A stretch of 33,299 nucleotides of DNA from a bacterium (GCA_027002475.1 JALWZS010000036.1:1-33299), one strand, 5' to 3'. Counted from the stretch's first letter, positions 14,891 through 22,914 are shown. A program made the numbers and translations. The notes: generated by a model not told the origin, from the sequence alone.

Positions 14891-16201
14891 ATGGAATCTC
14901 AGACCTCTTCTAGTAGCGCTTCGCGTTCGCTGTGTTCCAAGAAAATATTCCGAGAAATGTTGATCGTTGGGCTCATATTAGTATCGATTTTGTGTCTTGT
15001 TTTTCTTGCTAACTACTGGGCAGATTTTAAGTATCAACAAGGCTATAGTGCTTGTCGAAGGCAACAGGATAACGTGAACAAAACGAGACAGTCAGAAAAA
15101 GCGGCAGATTCAAAAACAACAAATTATCAAATGCCCAAAAATATTTATGTTACGGATTCAAGCACTGATGCGGAAAAGGATTTACGGTTGCAATACGTTC
15201 AAATTCCAAACGACGTTTTTGTTAAGACTGAGGCTAACGAACTAAGCTTCAACAGCTTCTTTAAGAAAAGTCAGGATGATGAAATCTACGCATTTTACGA
15301 TACAGAGAGTCGTACCCACTGGACTCTTACAAGCTATAAGAATTCAAACGAGCAAAATGTTACTCACCTGATTACGACGGTCTATCCACCAAACGAAAAA
15401 GAGCAACCTTTTGTATCTTACTTAGCTTTTGGCAATTTTGATAAAGACGCCTGTTACTTATTTTCGTTTCTTAAATCGTCTCAAACAATGTTTATGTTAT
15501 GTGAGAATTCTATTGGTGACGATATGGCAGAGTATACATTGCTAGGCTTGGTGAGTAAGAAAAATAATAATCCTTCAATTGAAAAGCAATTAGTTGTCAG
15601 TTTGGTCAAAAAAATTCCGTTAAATAAAGATGCGACGTTAAATATAGATTCAGCGAAAAGTGTGTATGGAGTAATACATATCCTGCAGGTTAGGCCAAAT
15701 ACTTACTACTTATTAACACCAAGTAAGTTATATGTGATTGAGCAGGATACGGATAATGGAAGCTTGTCGATTATTAATGAGAAAAGCATGAAGTATTACG
15801 AAAATGCTAAAGGGAAAAACTCGAAATTGTTGTCTATGTCCGATGTGGAAGCTAATTGTCGTTTTGCTATTGATGTACATATGAGCCCCAAAGGACGATT
15901 TGTTGTTTATACTTGTATGGATTACAATGCTGCCATAGACACAGTTGATAACAGCATATACCCGCTTGGGAAATCTTGTAAGACAAACATTCCAGGACGC
16001 GGTGAGCAGTTTTACAATTACGTAATTGATTTTACAGAAGGACCGTATAAGTCGATCTACGCTACTGACTTGCCAGACACTTTCGAACAAATATGTCAGA
16101 ATGCAGGAACTGTATTTAGGGAAGGATTTATAAGTTTGTATAAAGCAAAAGATGTAGTGGAGTGCAAGATAAAACCTGAGTATAAACTACTTGAGTATTA
16201 G
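14891..16201 (+). CDS. Membrane-anchored protein of unknown function
   Basis: A 436-residue protein. The first 19 residues are Ser-rich with several basic residues, and residues about 22-43 form a membrane helix (IVGLILVSILCLVFLANYW). A charged linker (about 55-85) follows. The rest is beta-rich, with repeated segments such as DEIYAFYDTESRTHWTLTS, YYLLTPSKLYVIEQDT and MSPKGRFVVYTCMDY, which suggests a beta-propeller-like outer domain. Six or more cysteines are spread over the C-terminal half. No family was recognised. Its stop codon is immediately next to the stop of the convergent metallo-hydrolase gene (16201/16202). The predicted mRNA is leaderless. Confidence 0.55.
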   Translation: MESQTSSSSASRSLCSKKIFREMLIVGLILVSILCLVFLANYWADFKYQQGYSACRRQQDNVNKTRQSEKAADSKTTNYQMPKNIYVTDSSTDAEKDLRLQYVQIPNDVFVKTEANELSFNSFFKKSQDDEIYAFYDTESRTHWTLTSYKNSNEQNVTHLITTVYPPNEKEQPFVSYLAFGNFDKDACYLFSFLKSSQTMFMLCENSIGDDMAEYTLLGLVSKKNNNPSIEKQLVVSLVKKIPLNKDATLNIDSAKSVYGVIHILQVRPNTYYLLTPSKLYVIEQDTDNGSLSIINEKSMKYYENAKGKNSKLLSMSDVEANCRFAIDVHMSPKGRFVVYTCMDYNAAIDTVDNSIYPLGKSCKTNIPGRGEQFYNYVIDFTEGPYKSIYATDLPDTFEQICQNAGTVFREGFISLYKAKDVVECKIKPEYKLLEY

Positions 16202-16855
16202 CTAAGAGTGATATACGTTTGGCTTAAAAGTACCTAGAGCCTTTAGTTCCACTGCTTTGATGTCAACACTTTTATCAACTTTAAACATATCTCCGTGTCC
16301 AGGAATAATGTAATCTGCAATATTCCAAATCATAGCGCGCGAGTTAATCTGCTCTTTGGGGTTGTGGCTAAATGCAATCCAATTTTCTGGAGACTTCCAG
16401 TCGTCTTGATATTCGAATACGTCTCCGGCAATTACAACAGTTCCGTTGTTAGTTTTAACTACTACGCTAATGCTGTGATAATCATGACCAGGGGTTGAAA
16501 TGATTTTGACGTTTTCATCAATAATGTAATCATTGTCAACAAAAGTTGCTATATCGCCATCAAACACGTCAAGCCCCACTATTAATTTTGCATTAGGGAA
16601 AAGGTTGTTGTTGCTGACGTGATCGGCGTCGCCATGTGTACATACGACAAAGTCGATGTTTTCAGTAGATAGATTTTGGTTTTCTAACCCTTTTAGAATA
16701 ACTGGTTTGTCTTTTGGTAGGCCTGTATCCACTATTAGATTCTTTGTTGAGAGTACGAGCGTTATTGTGCCGTCGGCTTTTTGAGCATTTTGTTTATCTT
16801 GCCAAATGGCATAACCTGGTTGAATTATGTGGATAGTTGCCAATTGTGATGTCAT
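16202..16855 (-). CDS. Metallo-beta-lactamase-fold hydrolase (MBLAC1-like)
   Basis: A 217-residue protein with all the parts of the fold. The first metal motif reads THGDADHV (residues 73-80), so the usual HxHxDH has Asp76 in place of the second His. Further ligands are His124 (TPGHDYHS), Asp145 (AGDVFE) and His187 (IPGHGD). The TPGHD...VVVKTNNGTVVIAGDVFE pattern resembles the MBLAC1 branch rather than glyoxalase II or RNase J. Substrate is unknown; the fold commonly hydrolyses thioesters, lactones or phosphodiesters. HGDADH is a known variant of this motif, so activity is not excluded. It is convergent with the 436-residue gene and followed upstream by about 130 bp with no recognisable element. 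Confidence 0.8.
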   Translation of the reverse strand: MTSQLATIHIIQPGYAIWQDKQNAQKADGTITLVLSTKNLIVDTGLPKDKPVILKGLENQNLSTENIDFVVCTHGDADHVSNNNLFPNAKLIVGLDVFDGDIATFVDNDYIIDENVKIISTPGHDYHSISVVVKTNNGTVVIAGDVFEYQDDWKSPENWIAFSHNPKEQINSRAMIWNIADYIIPGHGDMFKVDKSVDIKAVELKALGTFKPNVYHS

Positions 16856-16985
16856 AGTCTAATTTTCTCACATTTCATTGTTTTTGGAATTCGTGCGTGT
16901 AGCCTTTTTAGGTTTGCAACCAATGTGGTGCCCAAAGAGTTGTAGGGTAAATGTTTAGGTACAGTTATTAGGGGGATTGTTGTAC

Positions 16986-17537
16986 TTATGTGTTACATTG
17001 CGAATATACCTCTTGGCAGTGGGACAATGCATTAGTGAGTGATTTGTGAAGCGTGCCTTTGGCATGCGGTAAGAGGTACTTTTCTGTTTCGAATTTGTAC
17101 TCCTTATATTTTTCAGGAAAGTTTACTGTGGCTAGTGAGATAAGGTTGTCGACTCGATCTAAAATCTTGACTGTGAGTGCAATACTGCGCACGTATGTAT
17201 CTTCATATCCCAAAATGATTTGGTAGTACTCCTGCTGTATATACTGCTGTGGTTTGGATAATAAGAAAACTGCCTTGGCAATTTGTTCGTTAAATTCTTG
17301 AGCAAGGAGCTCTTCTTTAACAGGAGAGTCCTCGATTAAATCGTGCAGAATCGATGTTAATAATATGTTTTTATCTGTAATCCCATGGGCAACTGCCAAT
17401 TTATATACAGTAAATAAGTGGGTCCAATAAGGTTCCTGACCAGAAAGAGGGGACAACATCCTAACTTCTCCCTTAGAGTGTTTGAGTACAAGGTTAAACG
17501 CTTTTTGTCTTAATACTAGAAATCGGTTAATTTCCAT
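16986..17537 (-). CDS. Small HD-domain hydrolase, SpoT/MESH1-like
   Basis: A 183-residue protein with the HD signature His40 (THLFTVYKLA), His65-Asp66 in LLTSILHDLIEDSP, and Asp127 in VKILDRVDNLISL. The spacing and the ILHDLIEDSP and VKILDRVDNL wording are those of the (p)ppGpp hydrolase domain of RelA/SpoT proteins. The synthetase, TGS and ACT domains are absent, so it would be a stand-alone hydrolase like MESH1. This assignment is from motifs only; other HD phosphohydrolases with similar motifs exist. Its start overlaps the end of the upstream gene by 11 bp on the same strand, so the two are probably translated from one mRNA. Confidence 0.7.
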   Translation of the reverse strand: MEINRFLVLRQKAFNLVLKHSKGEVRMLSPLSGQEPYWTHLFTVYKLAVAHGITDKNILLTSILHDLIEDSPVKEELLAQEFNEQIAKAVFLLSKPQQYIQQEYYQIILGYEDTYVRSIALTVKILDRVDNLISLATVNFPEKYKEYKFETEKYLLPHAKGTLHKSLTNALSHCQEVYSQCNT

Positions 17538-18210
17538 TCTGAGGGTTATGTGAATCTTGTTGTGGCTTTTTTGCTACTTTTTTATACTGCCTTCGGGGGC
17601 CGAAAAAGTAAGCAATTGCGCCGAGTAGTTGCAATAGCAGAATAATGATAATCCATGTGCTTCGGTTTGGCATATCTGGTTTTCGCAGGACATCAATTAA
17701 CATCCAGAACCAAAAGACAGTAAGAATTAGCATGATTGGAATAATGATTGCAAGTATTTTTAGTATTACACCAAAAACGTAGTTTGATGAAAGTTTTCCT
17801 GCTAAGTCTGTGTCGGTAATTAACCAATCGTTACCAACTTTCGTAAACGTGATGTATGCGCTAGCACCTGTTGCTTCCCAGTTTTGTGACGCATCTTTGC
17901 TGGACGCGGAGAATATGATTTTAACTTGGATATCATCTGATGGGAGGAGTTGCTTTATATTTGTGACACTGTATTCAAATACAACACTTTTGCCCCTTAA
18001 ATTATCAACAAACTTTTGATATATGCTTGGATCTGCATCTGGCGACATCAGCTCTAAAATACTTTGCGTGTCAGAATTATTTATTGCTGCTGCGAGGTTT
18101 TCTACTTGCCCGCGAACTATTAGCTCGTCTTGACTAGACACTTGAGCATTAACTTTAAATGGAAGTATTACTGCTATGACAAGAAATATAAGCAGTGCGA
18201 TTTTCTTCAT
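17527..18210 (-). CDS. Membrane protein with signal peptide, NTF2-like region and PLDc_N-like helices
   Basis: A 227-residue protein. Residues 1-22 are a signal peptide (MKKIALLIFLVIAVILPF...NAQ). Residues about 25-140 read like a small alpha+beta (NTF2/SnoaL-like) domain facing outward, with VENLAAAINNSDTQSILELM at its start and a final GNDWLITDTDL strand. Two membrane helices follow at about 147-168 and 184-203. Between and after them, MLIDVLRK, NRSTWIIIILLLQLLGAIAYFFGPRR matches the phospholipase D nuclease N-terminal (PLDc_N) membrane motif. The end is a basic cytoplasmic tail. No function can be assigned. TACAAT ends 6 nt before the ATG, suggesting a leaderless mRNA. It overlaps the HD hydrolase gene. 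Confidence 0.65.
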   Translation of the reverse strand: MKKIALLIFLVIAVILPFKVNAQVSSQDELIVRGQVENLAAAINNSDTQSILELMSPDADPSIYQKFVDNLRGKSVVFEYSVTNIKQLLPSDDIQVKIIFSASSKDASQNWEATGASAYITFTKVGNDWLITDTDLAGKLSSNYVFGVILKILAIIIPIMLILTVFWFWMLIDVLRKPDMPNRSTWIIIILLLQLLGAIAYFFGPRRQYKKVAKKPQQDSHNPQNGN

Positions 18211-18280
18211 AATGCAATTGTATAGTTTTTAAATTGATTTATAAAGTAACGATTTAAGATTTTGAAATTAAGCAAAGGGG

Positions 18281-18369
18281 TGGCGGAGGAGGTGGGATTC
18301 GAACCCACGGACGGCGTTAGCCGTCACGGCTTAGCAAGCCGCCGCTTTGGACCACTCAGCCACTCCTCC
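18281..18369 (-). tRNA. tRNA-Ser (anticodon GCT)
   Basis: A class II tRNA with acceptor stem GGAGGAG/CTCCTCC, anticodon stem GCGGC/GCCGT, loop TTGCTAA with anticodon GCT (reads AGC and AGU), a long variable arm (GACGGC...GCCGTC), a normal T arm with GGTTCGAATCC, discriminator G73, and an encoded CCA (18281-18283). TATACT lies about 15 nt upstream as a -10 box. Confidence 0.95.
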
Positions 18370-18434
18370 AAGAAGTAAAGTAAGTATATCGTGAATTTGT
18401 TATTTTATAAACTACTTAGTATTTGGCGTTGGAC

Positions 18435-18463
18435 TTGAAAAAAATAAATCTGAGTACGATAAT
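18435..18463 (+). promoter_or_regulatory. Promoter TTGAAA-17-GATAAT, near-leaderless start at 18473
   Basis: TTGAAA (18435-18440) and GATAAT (18458-18463) are 17 bp apart, and the -10 box ends 9 nt before the ATG. There is no Shine-Dalgarno sequence. Confidence 0.65.
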
Positions 18464-18472
18464 TTAGTTGAT

Positions 18473-19063
18473 ATGAAAAATCGAGTTCTAGTTTTAGGAC
18501 TAATCCTAGTTGCGGTAGTTGCAACAGGTGCATTTTGGTTTTTTAGCAAGGACAAAGAAGAGGGTCAAAACGTTAGTCAAGGACAATCTGTTGTTAGTGA
18601 TGAACCCGATACTGGAAAAGCCGATGAGACCGGTGACTTCGTGAGTGCCAGAAGGGCTTACTTTATTGCATTAAAAGGTGCTGATGAATGGGATAGTGAT
18701 GTTAAATTACTTCAAATAAATGATTTTCTTGGAACCAGCAGAAAAGATGGATTATCCCCGCGTTGGAGGGTGTTATTCTTTTTTGGGTCTAAAAACAAAG
18801 CTTATGAGGTAAATGTATTTCATGGGAAGATACTAGGCCAAAACGATTCAAAAGCGAAAAATCTAGAACCAATTTCTAATAAGTGGATTGATTCGGATAA
18901 AGCAATGATGGAGGCTAGTAAACATTTTAGTGGACTGTCATGCCAGAAGTATGAACAAAAGTTGTCTGGTAACGTTTGGCAAGTAAAATGTTTCACGAGC
19001 AAAACTGAGTATACAACTGTAAGTATTGATGCTTTAACTGGGAAATTTATTGACATAGATTAG
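18473..19063 (+). CDS. Anchored extracytoplasmic protein, tandem paralog 1
   Basis: A 196-residue protein: basic start, membrane helix at about residues 5-24, an acidic low-complexity linker (about 27-55), then a domain of about 140 residues. The domain starts SARRAYFIALKGADEWDSDVKLL and includes WIDSDKAMMEASKHFSGLSCQKY and a C-terminal TVSIDALTGKFIDID. The last motif resembles the end of PepSY-type domains, but I am not sure of that relation. The gene immediately downstream encodes the same fold: both have WD...LLQI/LIEV, WIDSD.A...A..(H/Y)F.GL(S/A)C.(K/S)Y and V.(I/L)(D/N)A.TG(K/E)FI at matching distances. The two shared cysteines could form a disulfide. Function is unknown. Confidence 0.6.
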   Translation: MKNRVLVLGLILVAVVATGAFWFFSKDKEEGQNVSQGQSVVSDEPDTGKADETGDFVSARRAYFIALKGADEWDSDVKLLQINDFLGTSRKDGLSPRWRVLFFFGSKNKAYEVNVFHGKILGQNDSKAKNLEPISNKWIDSDKAMMEASKHFSGLSCQKYEQKLSGNVWQVKCFTSKTEYTTVSIDALTGKFIDID

Positions 19064-19105
19064 TGAGATACAAAGTAGAAGTATAAGTAAAGGAGGTGAG
19101 CTAGT

Positions 19106-19741
19106 ATGAAAAATCCAAAGTTACTAGTAGGAATCATTGCCGCTATTGTTGTTGTCGGTGGTGTAGCGGTTTGGAAGATGACATCACATACTACATCAGT
19201 TGAAGATAAAGCAAAATCTACAGCTGAAGAGATTATCGATAGCGCAAAAGCAACTATAACTCAGGAGGCAAAGCACAAAACCGAAGACGTTTATATGTCT
19301 GCTAAAGAGGCATATAAAATTGCCGAGGGGTCTGCTAAAAAATGGGATGGTAATGCTTACTTAATTGAGGTAAGTACATTTGCAGACACTGAAAAGGCCG
19401 ACGGAACAGCTAGTGTTTGGACATTTGAGTTCGGTTCAGATAGCAAGAACGGTGATGGTTATGCATTGTACAAGATCCGAGTTAGGTCCGGAAAAGTATC
19501 TAGTGCATACGAGGATACTACTTACTCCGAACCGTCTAGGGTGGTATCAAGCTGGATTGATTCCGATGAGGCTATAGAAAAAGCACAACCATACTTTGAA
19601 GGTTTAGCATGTAAAAGTTATTGGTTGGGGCTAGCTGAAGATCGGTGGAACATAAAATGTCACAAAGAAAGTGGTGAGCCAACTTGGGTCTACCTTAATG
19701 CATCAACCGGTGAATTTATTAAAACACGCGTAGGGTATTAA
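19106..19741 (+). CDS. Anchored extracytoplasmic protein, tandem paralog 2
   Basis: A 211-residue paralog of the preceding gene with the same architecture: membrane helix at about residues 6-24, a charged helical linker (about 30-62) rich in Lys, Glu and Ala, then the shared domain with SAKEAYKIAEGSAKKWDGNAYLI, WIDSDEAIEKAQPYFEGLACKSY and a closing VYLNASTGEFIKT. The two proteins differ in the linker and share about 30-35% by rough inspection of the domain. It starts 42 nt after the first copy and has a strong AAAGGAGGTGA ribosome site, unlike the first copy, as expected for an internal gene of an operon. The tandem pair probably arose by gene duplication. Confidence 0.65.
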   Translation: MKNPKLLVGIIAAIVVVGGVAVWKMTSHTTSVEDKAKSTAEEIIDSAKATITQEAKHKTEDVYMSAKEAYKIAEGSAKKWDGNAYLIEVSTFADTEKADGTASVWTFEFGSDSKNGDGYALYKIRVRSGKVSSAYEDTTYSEPSRVVSSWIDSDEAIEKAQPYFEGLACKSYWLGLAEDRWNIKCHKESGEPTWVYLNASTGEFIKTRVGY

Positions 19742-19784
19742 CGGCGGTGTGAGTGCAAATTGAGGCGCGTAAGAAAGCTCGTAT

Positions 19785-19813
19785 TTGCAACGAGTAGGTT
19801 GTTACTATACAAT
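19785..19813 (+). promoter_or_regulatory. Promoter TTGCAA-17-TACAAT, near-leaderless start at 19823
   Basis: TTGCAA (19785-19790) and TACAAT (19808-19813) are 17 bp apart. The -10 box ends 9 nt before the ATG at 19823. This places the longer open frame that starts upstream (19760) inside the promoter and makes it unlikely. Confidence 0.6.
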
Positions 19814-19822
19814 AAATCAGTT

Positions 19823-20524
19823 ATGGATAAAAAGATTGTTTTGGCAGTTGTTGCTGTTCTTGTAATGCTTGGAGCCGTTGGCGGTTACTATGCATATTCT
19901 AGTGGGAAAATCGATATAAATGTTCCGTTCATTGCTCCTAAAACATATGAGTCGGTTGATGATCTTAAAGAACTTGCAAAGTCAGGTAAGTCAATAAAAT
20001 GTGAGGTTGATAACGATCAAATCAAAGGGGTTGCTTATGTTGATGCAGCCAACAAACGGGCGAGAATGGAGATTAGTGAATTTAAGGTAACACCTCCACC
20101 AACTAATGGGGATGATGCAAACCCACAACCAGATCACATGATTAGTACACAAGATACGATTTATATGTGGAGTGATTCTACCAAAGAGGGAATTAAAGTT
20201 AACCTTAAAGATACTGGTCAACAAACGCCGCCAACTAATAACTTTTTACAGGACATCATCGACGGTGCAGAGAAAAATGCCCAAGATAACGACACAGAAG
20301 CAGCGATAAATGAGAGTTTAAGTGGTATTAAGTGTGTTGAGTGGAAAGTGGACGACAAGATGTTTACTCCTCCATCTGACATTACTTTTAAAGATCCATT
20401 TGCAGCGATTCAAGACCAGTTGAAACAACAACAAGAAAATATGCCTGAAGCACCAGCTGAAGGACAAGCACCATCTAAAGAGGATCTGGAAAAAATGCTT
20501 GAAGATCTTCAAGACGCTCAGTAG
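19823..20524 (+). CDS. Anchored extracytoplasmic protein of unknown function
   Basis: A 233-residue protein: MDKK, membrane helix about residues 5-25, then an outer part with SIKCEVDNDQIKGVAYVDAANKRARMEIS, which resembles lipoprotein-like ligand-binding beta folds, and later DTIYMWSDSTKEGIKVNL. Two cysteines (in SIKCEV and GIKCVEW) may pair. The last ~45 residues are a Gln/Pro/Glu-rich, helical, low-complexity tail (KQQQENMPEAPAEGQ). The true start is taken as the ATG at 19823 because a promoter overlaps the upstream in-frame ATG at 19760, and because the basic Met-Asp-Lys-Lys start fits an anchor. It is convergent with the NUDIX gene, with a 26-bp gap. Function was not recognised. Confidence 0.6.
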   Translation: MDKKIVLAVVAVLVMLGAVGGYYAYSSGKIDINVPFIAPKTYESVDDLKELAKSGKSIKCEVDNDQIKGVAYVDAANKRARMEISEFKVTPPPTNGDDANPQPDHMISTQDTIYMWSDSTKEGIKVNLKDTGQQTPPTNNFLQDIIDGAEKNAQDNDTEAAINESLSGIKCVEWKVDDKMFTPPSDITFKDPFAAIQDQLKQQQENMPEAPAEGQAPSKEDLEKMLEDLQDAQ

Positions 20525-20550
20525 TCGCTAATTTTCTTAGCTCACGCTTT

Positions 20551-21048
20551 TTATTTGATAATTCTTAATGCTTGCTTTAGAAATGTAATGTCTCGTTTGT
20601 GTATGAAAGATGGTGAATACTCCGTTACGTTATCGTTTTCTACTAACTCTATTGCTTTGATCAGCGGAACCCAAATTAGCCTAAAACCTCGCTCTTTTTC
20701 TTTTTGGGTATAGTTCGATGTTCCTTTGGATATTACTTTCCCGAGGTAACAGTAAGACGTTTGTTTGAGTCTATACTCAAAGCGGTATTCAACGATTTTG
20801 CCAATTTCTTCTTTAACTTCGATTTCACTCCCGACCTCTTCATGGATTTCGCGAACGAGTGCTTTTATTTTATCTTCCCCTTCTTCAATACCTCCACCTG
20901 GAAGTTTGTGGTAATTGTGTTTAGAAACATAGATTAATGGGACTAAATGATTATCATCGAAGAGGACAGCCCTTGATGCTTCCCTAACTTTTATATTAGA
21001 AAGATTACTGGGTATCGGTTTATCGAAAATCTCTTTGAGTAATTGCAC
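20551..21048 (-). CDS. NUDIX hydrolase
   Basis: A 165-residue protein with a perfect NUDIX box: G52 (x5) E58 (x7) R66-E67 ... E70-E71 ... G73 in GGGIEEGEDKIKALV followed by REIHEEVGSEI. The two acidic pairs bind the divalent metal that activates water for cleaving a nucleoside diphosphate linked to another group. The substrate cannot be told from the sequence; LPGGGIEEGE after a single-residue strand fits housekeeping nucleotide pyrophosphatases as well as sugar-nucleotide types. The start is a GTG at 21048, 13 nt after the stop of the upstream small membrane protein. No Shine-Dalgarno sequence precedes it, so it may be translated by coupling. No in-frame ATG occurs before the catalytic region. 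Confidence 0.85.
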   Translation of the reverse strand: MQLLKEIFDKPIPSNLSNIKVREASRAVLFDDNHLVPLIYVSKHNYHKLPGGGIEEGEDKIKALVREIHEEVGSEIEVKEEIGKIVEYRFEYRLKQTSYCYLGKVISKGTSNYTQKEKERGFRLIWVPLIKAIELVENDNVTEYSPSFIHKRDITFLKQALRIIK

Positions 21049-21061
21049 GTTGAGTAACGGT

Positions 21062-21382
21062 TTATTCTTGTGAGAATTCTTTAATTAGTAAGTCAATCTT
21101 TTTCACAATGGTCTTGATATCATCTGTTTTAGGATCGAAGTCTGTTTCTTTATCTACTTTAGTTATTTTCTCATCAATAGCCTTACTTTCATCATTTACT
21201 TGTCTTAGAAGCTCTTCGGGGCTTTTTAGCTCGGTTGTTTTTTGTTGTTTGTTGACGGGAGATTGTGATGCAGAGTTGTGGTTGTTGAAGTAGAGATACA
21301 TACTAGTTGCACTAGAAAGGATTAATAGCAGCGCTAGGATTATAACTAGCCTGTTGTTATTTTTACACTTATGTTCTTCCAT
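21062..21382 (-). CDS. Small membrane-anchored coiled-coil protein
   Basis: A 106-residue protein with no recognised family. After MEEHKCKNNN there is one membrane helix (about residues 12-31, ending MYLYF), followed by a polar linker and a charged helical region rich in Lys, Asp and Glu (residues about 50-106), which could form a coiled coil. TAAAAT ends 6 nt before the ATG, so the mRNA may be leaderless. It lies 22 bp downstream of the 360-residue gene and 13 bp upstream of the NUDIX gene, all on the minus strand, so it may be in an operon with them as well. Confidence 0.55.
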   Translation of the reverse strand: MEEHKCKNNNRLVIILALLLILSSATSMYLYFNNHNSASQSPVNKQQKTTELKSPEELLRQVNDESKAIDEKITKVDKETDFDPKTDDIKTIVKKIDLLIKEFSQE

Positions 21383-21404
21383 AAACTTATTTTATGCGCC
21401 TTAA

Positions 21405-22487
21405 TTAGAAAGCAGATTCTTCATTACCGTACCCATAGATACTCTTAATTTCCTTAACGAATTCTTCACTAAAAGGATGTTCTTCGTTAAATTGGGCTAA
21501 TATGTTTTTCATCCAATTCAATTTATTAGATTGAGCCCATACATAATACTCGATTTCATCTTTACGAATGCTGATATCGGTTACCGACCAATAGTCGTTA
21601 GCTAATGTTTTGCAATGTAGATCATCTGGAAGTGGGGCTAGGAATGATCTACCATTATAGTCTCTTATTGTATCTCGTATTATAGAAATGTTAGATCGCG
21701 CCCGACGTCCGAACTTATGAATATCGTCTAGCAACCTCCAAAATGTACCGTTTACTTCCCATGGGATTTGACCGTCGTACTGTGTTTTATAAAGACTATA
21801 TGCAACTCCAAGCTTGTCTGCTCTTTCGTCATATATTTTACTCTTATTGAAATTTTCTTTGATAAATGTATTAAAGAGTGATTCGAAATAGCTAATACAT
21901 AGCTCTGCGCTACGGCTAGAATTTATCCAATATTGCATTTCTTCTTTGCTACTGTCGGCATCGAGCCTTTCGTTAACAAATTTTTGCAACTCTTGATTAT
22001 CTTTTGCACTTTCGGCCATTTCCTCAACTAGATTGTTATCTAGTTCATTTATTTCTTCTTTTATTGCCTTGTTGATTTCGTCGGTATCTATAATAGGAGT
22101 GAAATCTATAACTTTAAGGTTTTGTTCATGCTCTTGCGCTGCTTTTGTTAATGTGTCTTTATCTAGAATAATTGTCGTTGGTGTTAGTATTGGTGTGGGT
22201 TGCGGCGTAGGAGTTTGCTTAAGTTGCGCGTTCCCAGCTGTAGTTGTTATTGTTGCGACTGGGACGTTATGGATTTCTAGTGTTGTAGGTGTGGGCGTTG
22301 AGGTAGGCATATTCTTAAATTGAAGGATTGTTGGTGTAGGAGTGTCTTCTAGTTCAATACCATCAATTGGATCATTTGGGTCAACTATCGGGAGTAGGGA
22401 AAGTTCGCTGGGGCTATTTGCGGATGCTTTAACTGCAATTAGGGCGCTGAGTGCTATAAAAATCGCCAAGTAAAAGATTTTCTTCAT
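21405..22487 (-). CDS. Secreted or surface protein with Thr/Pro repeats
   Basis: A 360-residue protein with a signal peptide (MKKIFYLAIFIALSALIA..., about residues 1-23). Residues about 45-110 are a low-complexity region in which units such as LEDTPTPTILQF, STPTPTTLEIHN and QTPTPQPTPILTPT repeat, typical of a flexible surface linker. The remaining part is helical and acidic-charged, with LEKYL-like heptads absent but many Glu/Lys pairs, for example EEINELDNNLVEEMAESAKDNQELQKFV. It ends KSIYGYGNEESAF. No family was recognised. A TTTACT-16-TATATT promoter (spacer as read) lies before the ATG, with the -10 box ending 12 nt upstream. Confidence 0.55.
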   Translation of the reverse strand: MKKIFYLAIFIALSALIAVKASANSPSELSLLPIVDPNDPIDGIELEDTPTPTILQFKNMPTSTPTPTTLEIHNVPVATITTTAGNAQLKQTPTPQPTPILTPTTIILDKDTLTKAAQEHEQNLKVIDFTPIIDTDEINKAIKEEINELDNNLVEEMAESAKDNQELQKFVNERLDADSSKEEMQYWINSSRSAELCISYFESLFNTFIKENFNKSKIYDERADKLGVAYSLYKTQYDGQIPWEVNGTFWRLLDDIHKFGRRARSNISIIRDTIRDYNGRSFLAPLPDDLHCKTLANDYWSVTDISIRKDEIEYYVWAQSNKLNWMKNILAQFNEEHPFSEEFVKEIKSIYGYGNEESAF

Positions 22488-22619
22488 ATGATATTTAAAA
22501 ATATACTCGTTTTACAAAAAAAGTAAATATTTAAGAGATTGGATTAATGTGTATTCCTTTGCAATCGGATGATTAGTCCATTCTAACTGTTGTGTTATCC
22601 GCTTTGAGGAAGGCGTAGT

Positions 22620-22638
22620 AATTACACTTCGTGTAATT
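22620..22638. repeat. Palindrome next to the tRNA-Ser 3' fragment
   Basis: AATTACAC and GTGTAATT form an 8-bp perfect hairpin around TTC. It sits between the CCA end of the tRNA fragment and an ACTACGCC sequence that also follows the intact tRNA, where it is absent. Confidence 0.5.
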
Positions 22639-22655
22639 TGGCGGAGGGAGTGGGA
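22639..22655 (-). pseudogene. 3' end fragment of tRNA-Ser (17 nt)
   Basis: The minus-strand sequence TCCCACTCCCTCCGCCA is identical to the last 17 nt (including CCA) of the complete tRNA-Ser at 22959-23046. It begins 4 nt after the stop codon of the GIY-YIG gene. It is too short to be a gene and looks like an attachment-type repeat or a remnant of a duplicated tRNA. Confidence 0.75.
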
Positions 22656-22659
22656 CTGA

Positions 22660-22914
22660 CTACGTTGAAGCTTCGTCAGTTAAAATTCGCTTCTTTAAAA
22701 AGGCTTTCCCTGAACCAGTTTTTAGATACTTCTCTAAGCTTCTTGCAATTTGTTCGTTACTGACAGAAATGTATGCCATTAAAATGATAGGTTGCAGGTA
22801 TGTTGTTGATTTGCTTTTACCCTGCTGATGTTCTGCGAGACGTCTCCTCAGGTTATTTGTTGATCCTATATATAGGGTATTATTGCTACGTTTCAAGATG
22901 TATACGTACCACAT
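22660..22914 (-). CDS. Small GIY-YIG endonuclease-domain protein (copy 2)
   Basis: An 84-residue protein consisting of one GIY-YIG domain. It has WYVYILKRSNNTLYIGSTNN at the start (here YVY...YIG), then LRRRLAEHQQG with the conserved Arg, a His in HQQG, and SLEKYLKTGSGKAF containing the conserved Glu and ending Lys/Gly. The N-terminal extension that an ORF from 23040 would give is just the tRNA-Ser read as protein (MAEWLKA...), so the start is set at the ATG at 22914. These single-domain proteins (UPF0213/YhbQ-like) are common and mostly of unknown role, although the fold is that of homing nucleases and UvrC. It sits directly downstream of a complete tRNA-Ser and ends 4 nt before a tRNA-Ser 3' fragment. 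Confidence 0.8.
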   Translation of the reverse strand: MWYVYILKRSNNTLYIGSTNNLRRRLAEHQQGKSKSTTYLQPIILMAYISVSNEQIARSLEKYLKTGSGKAFLKKRILTDEAST

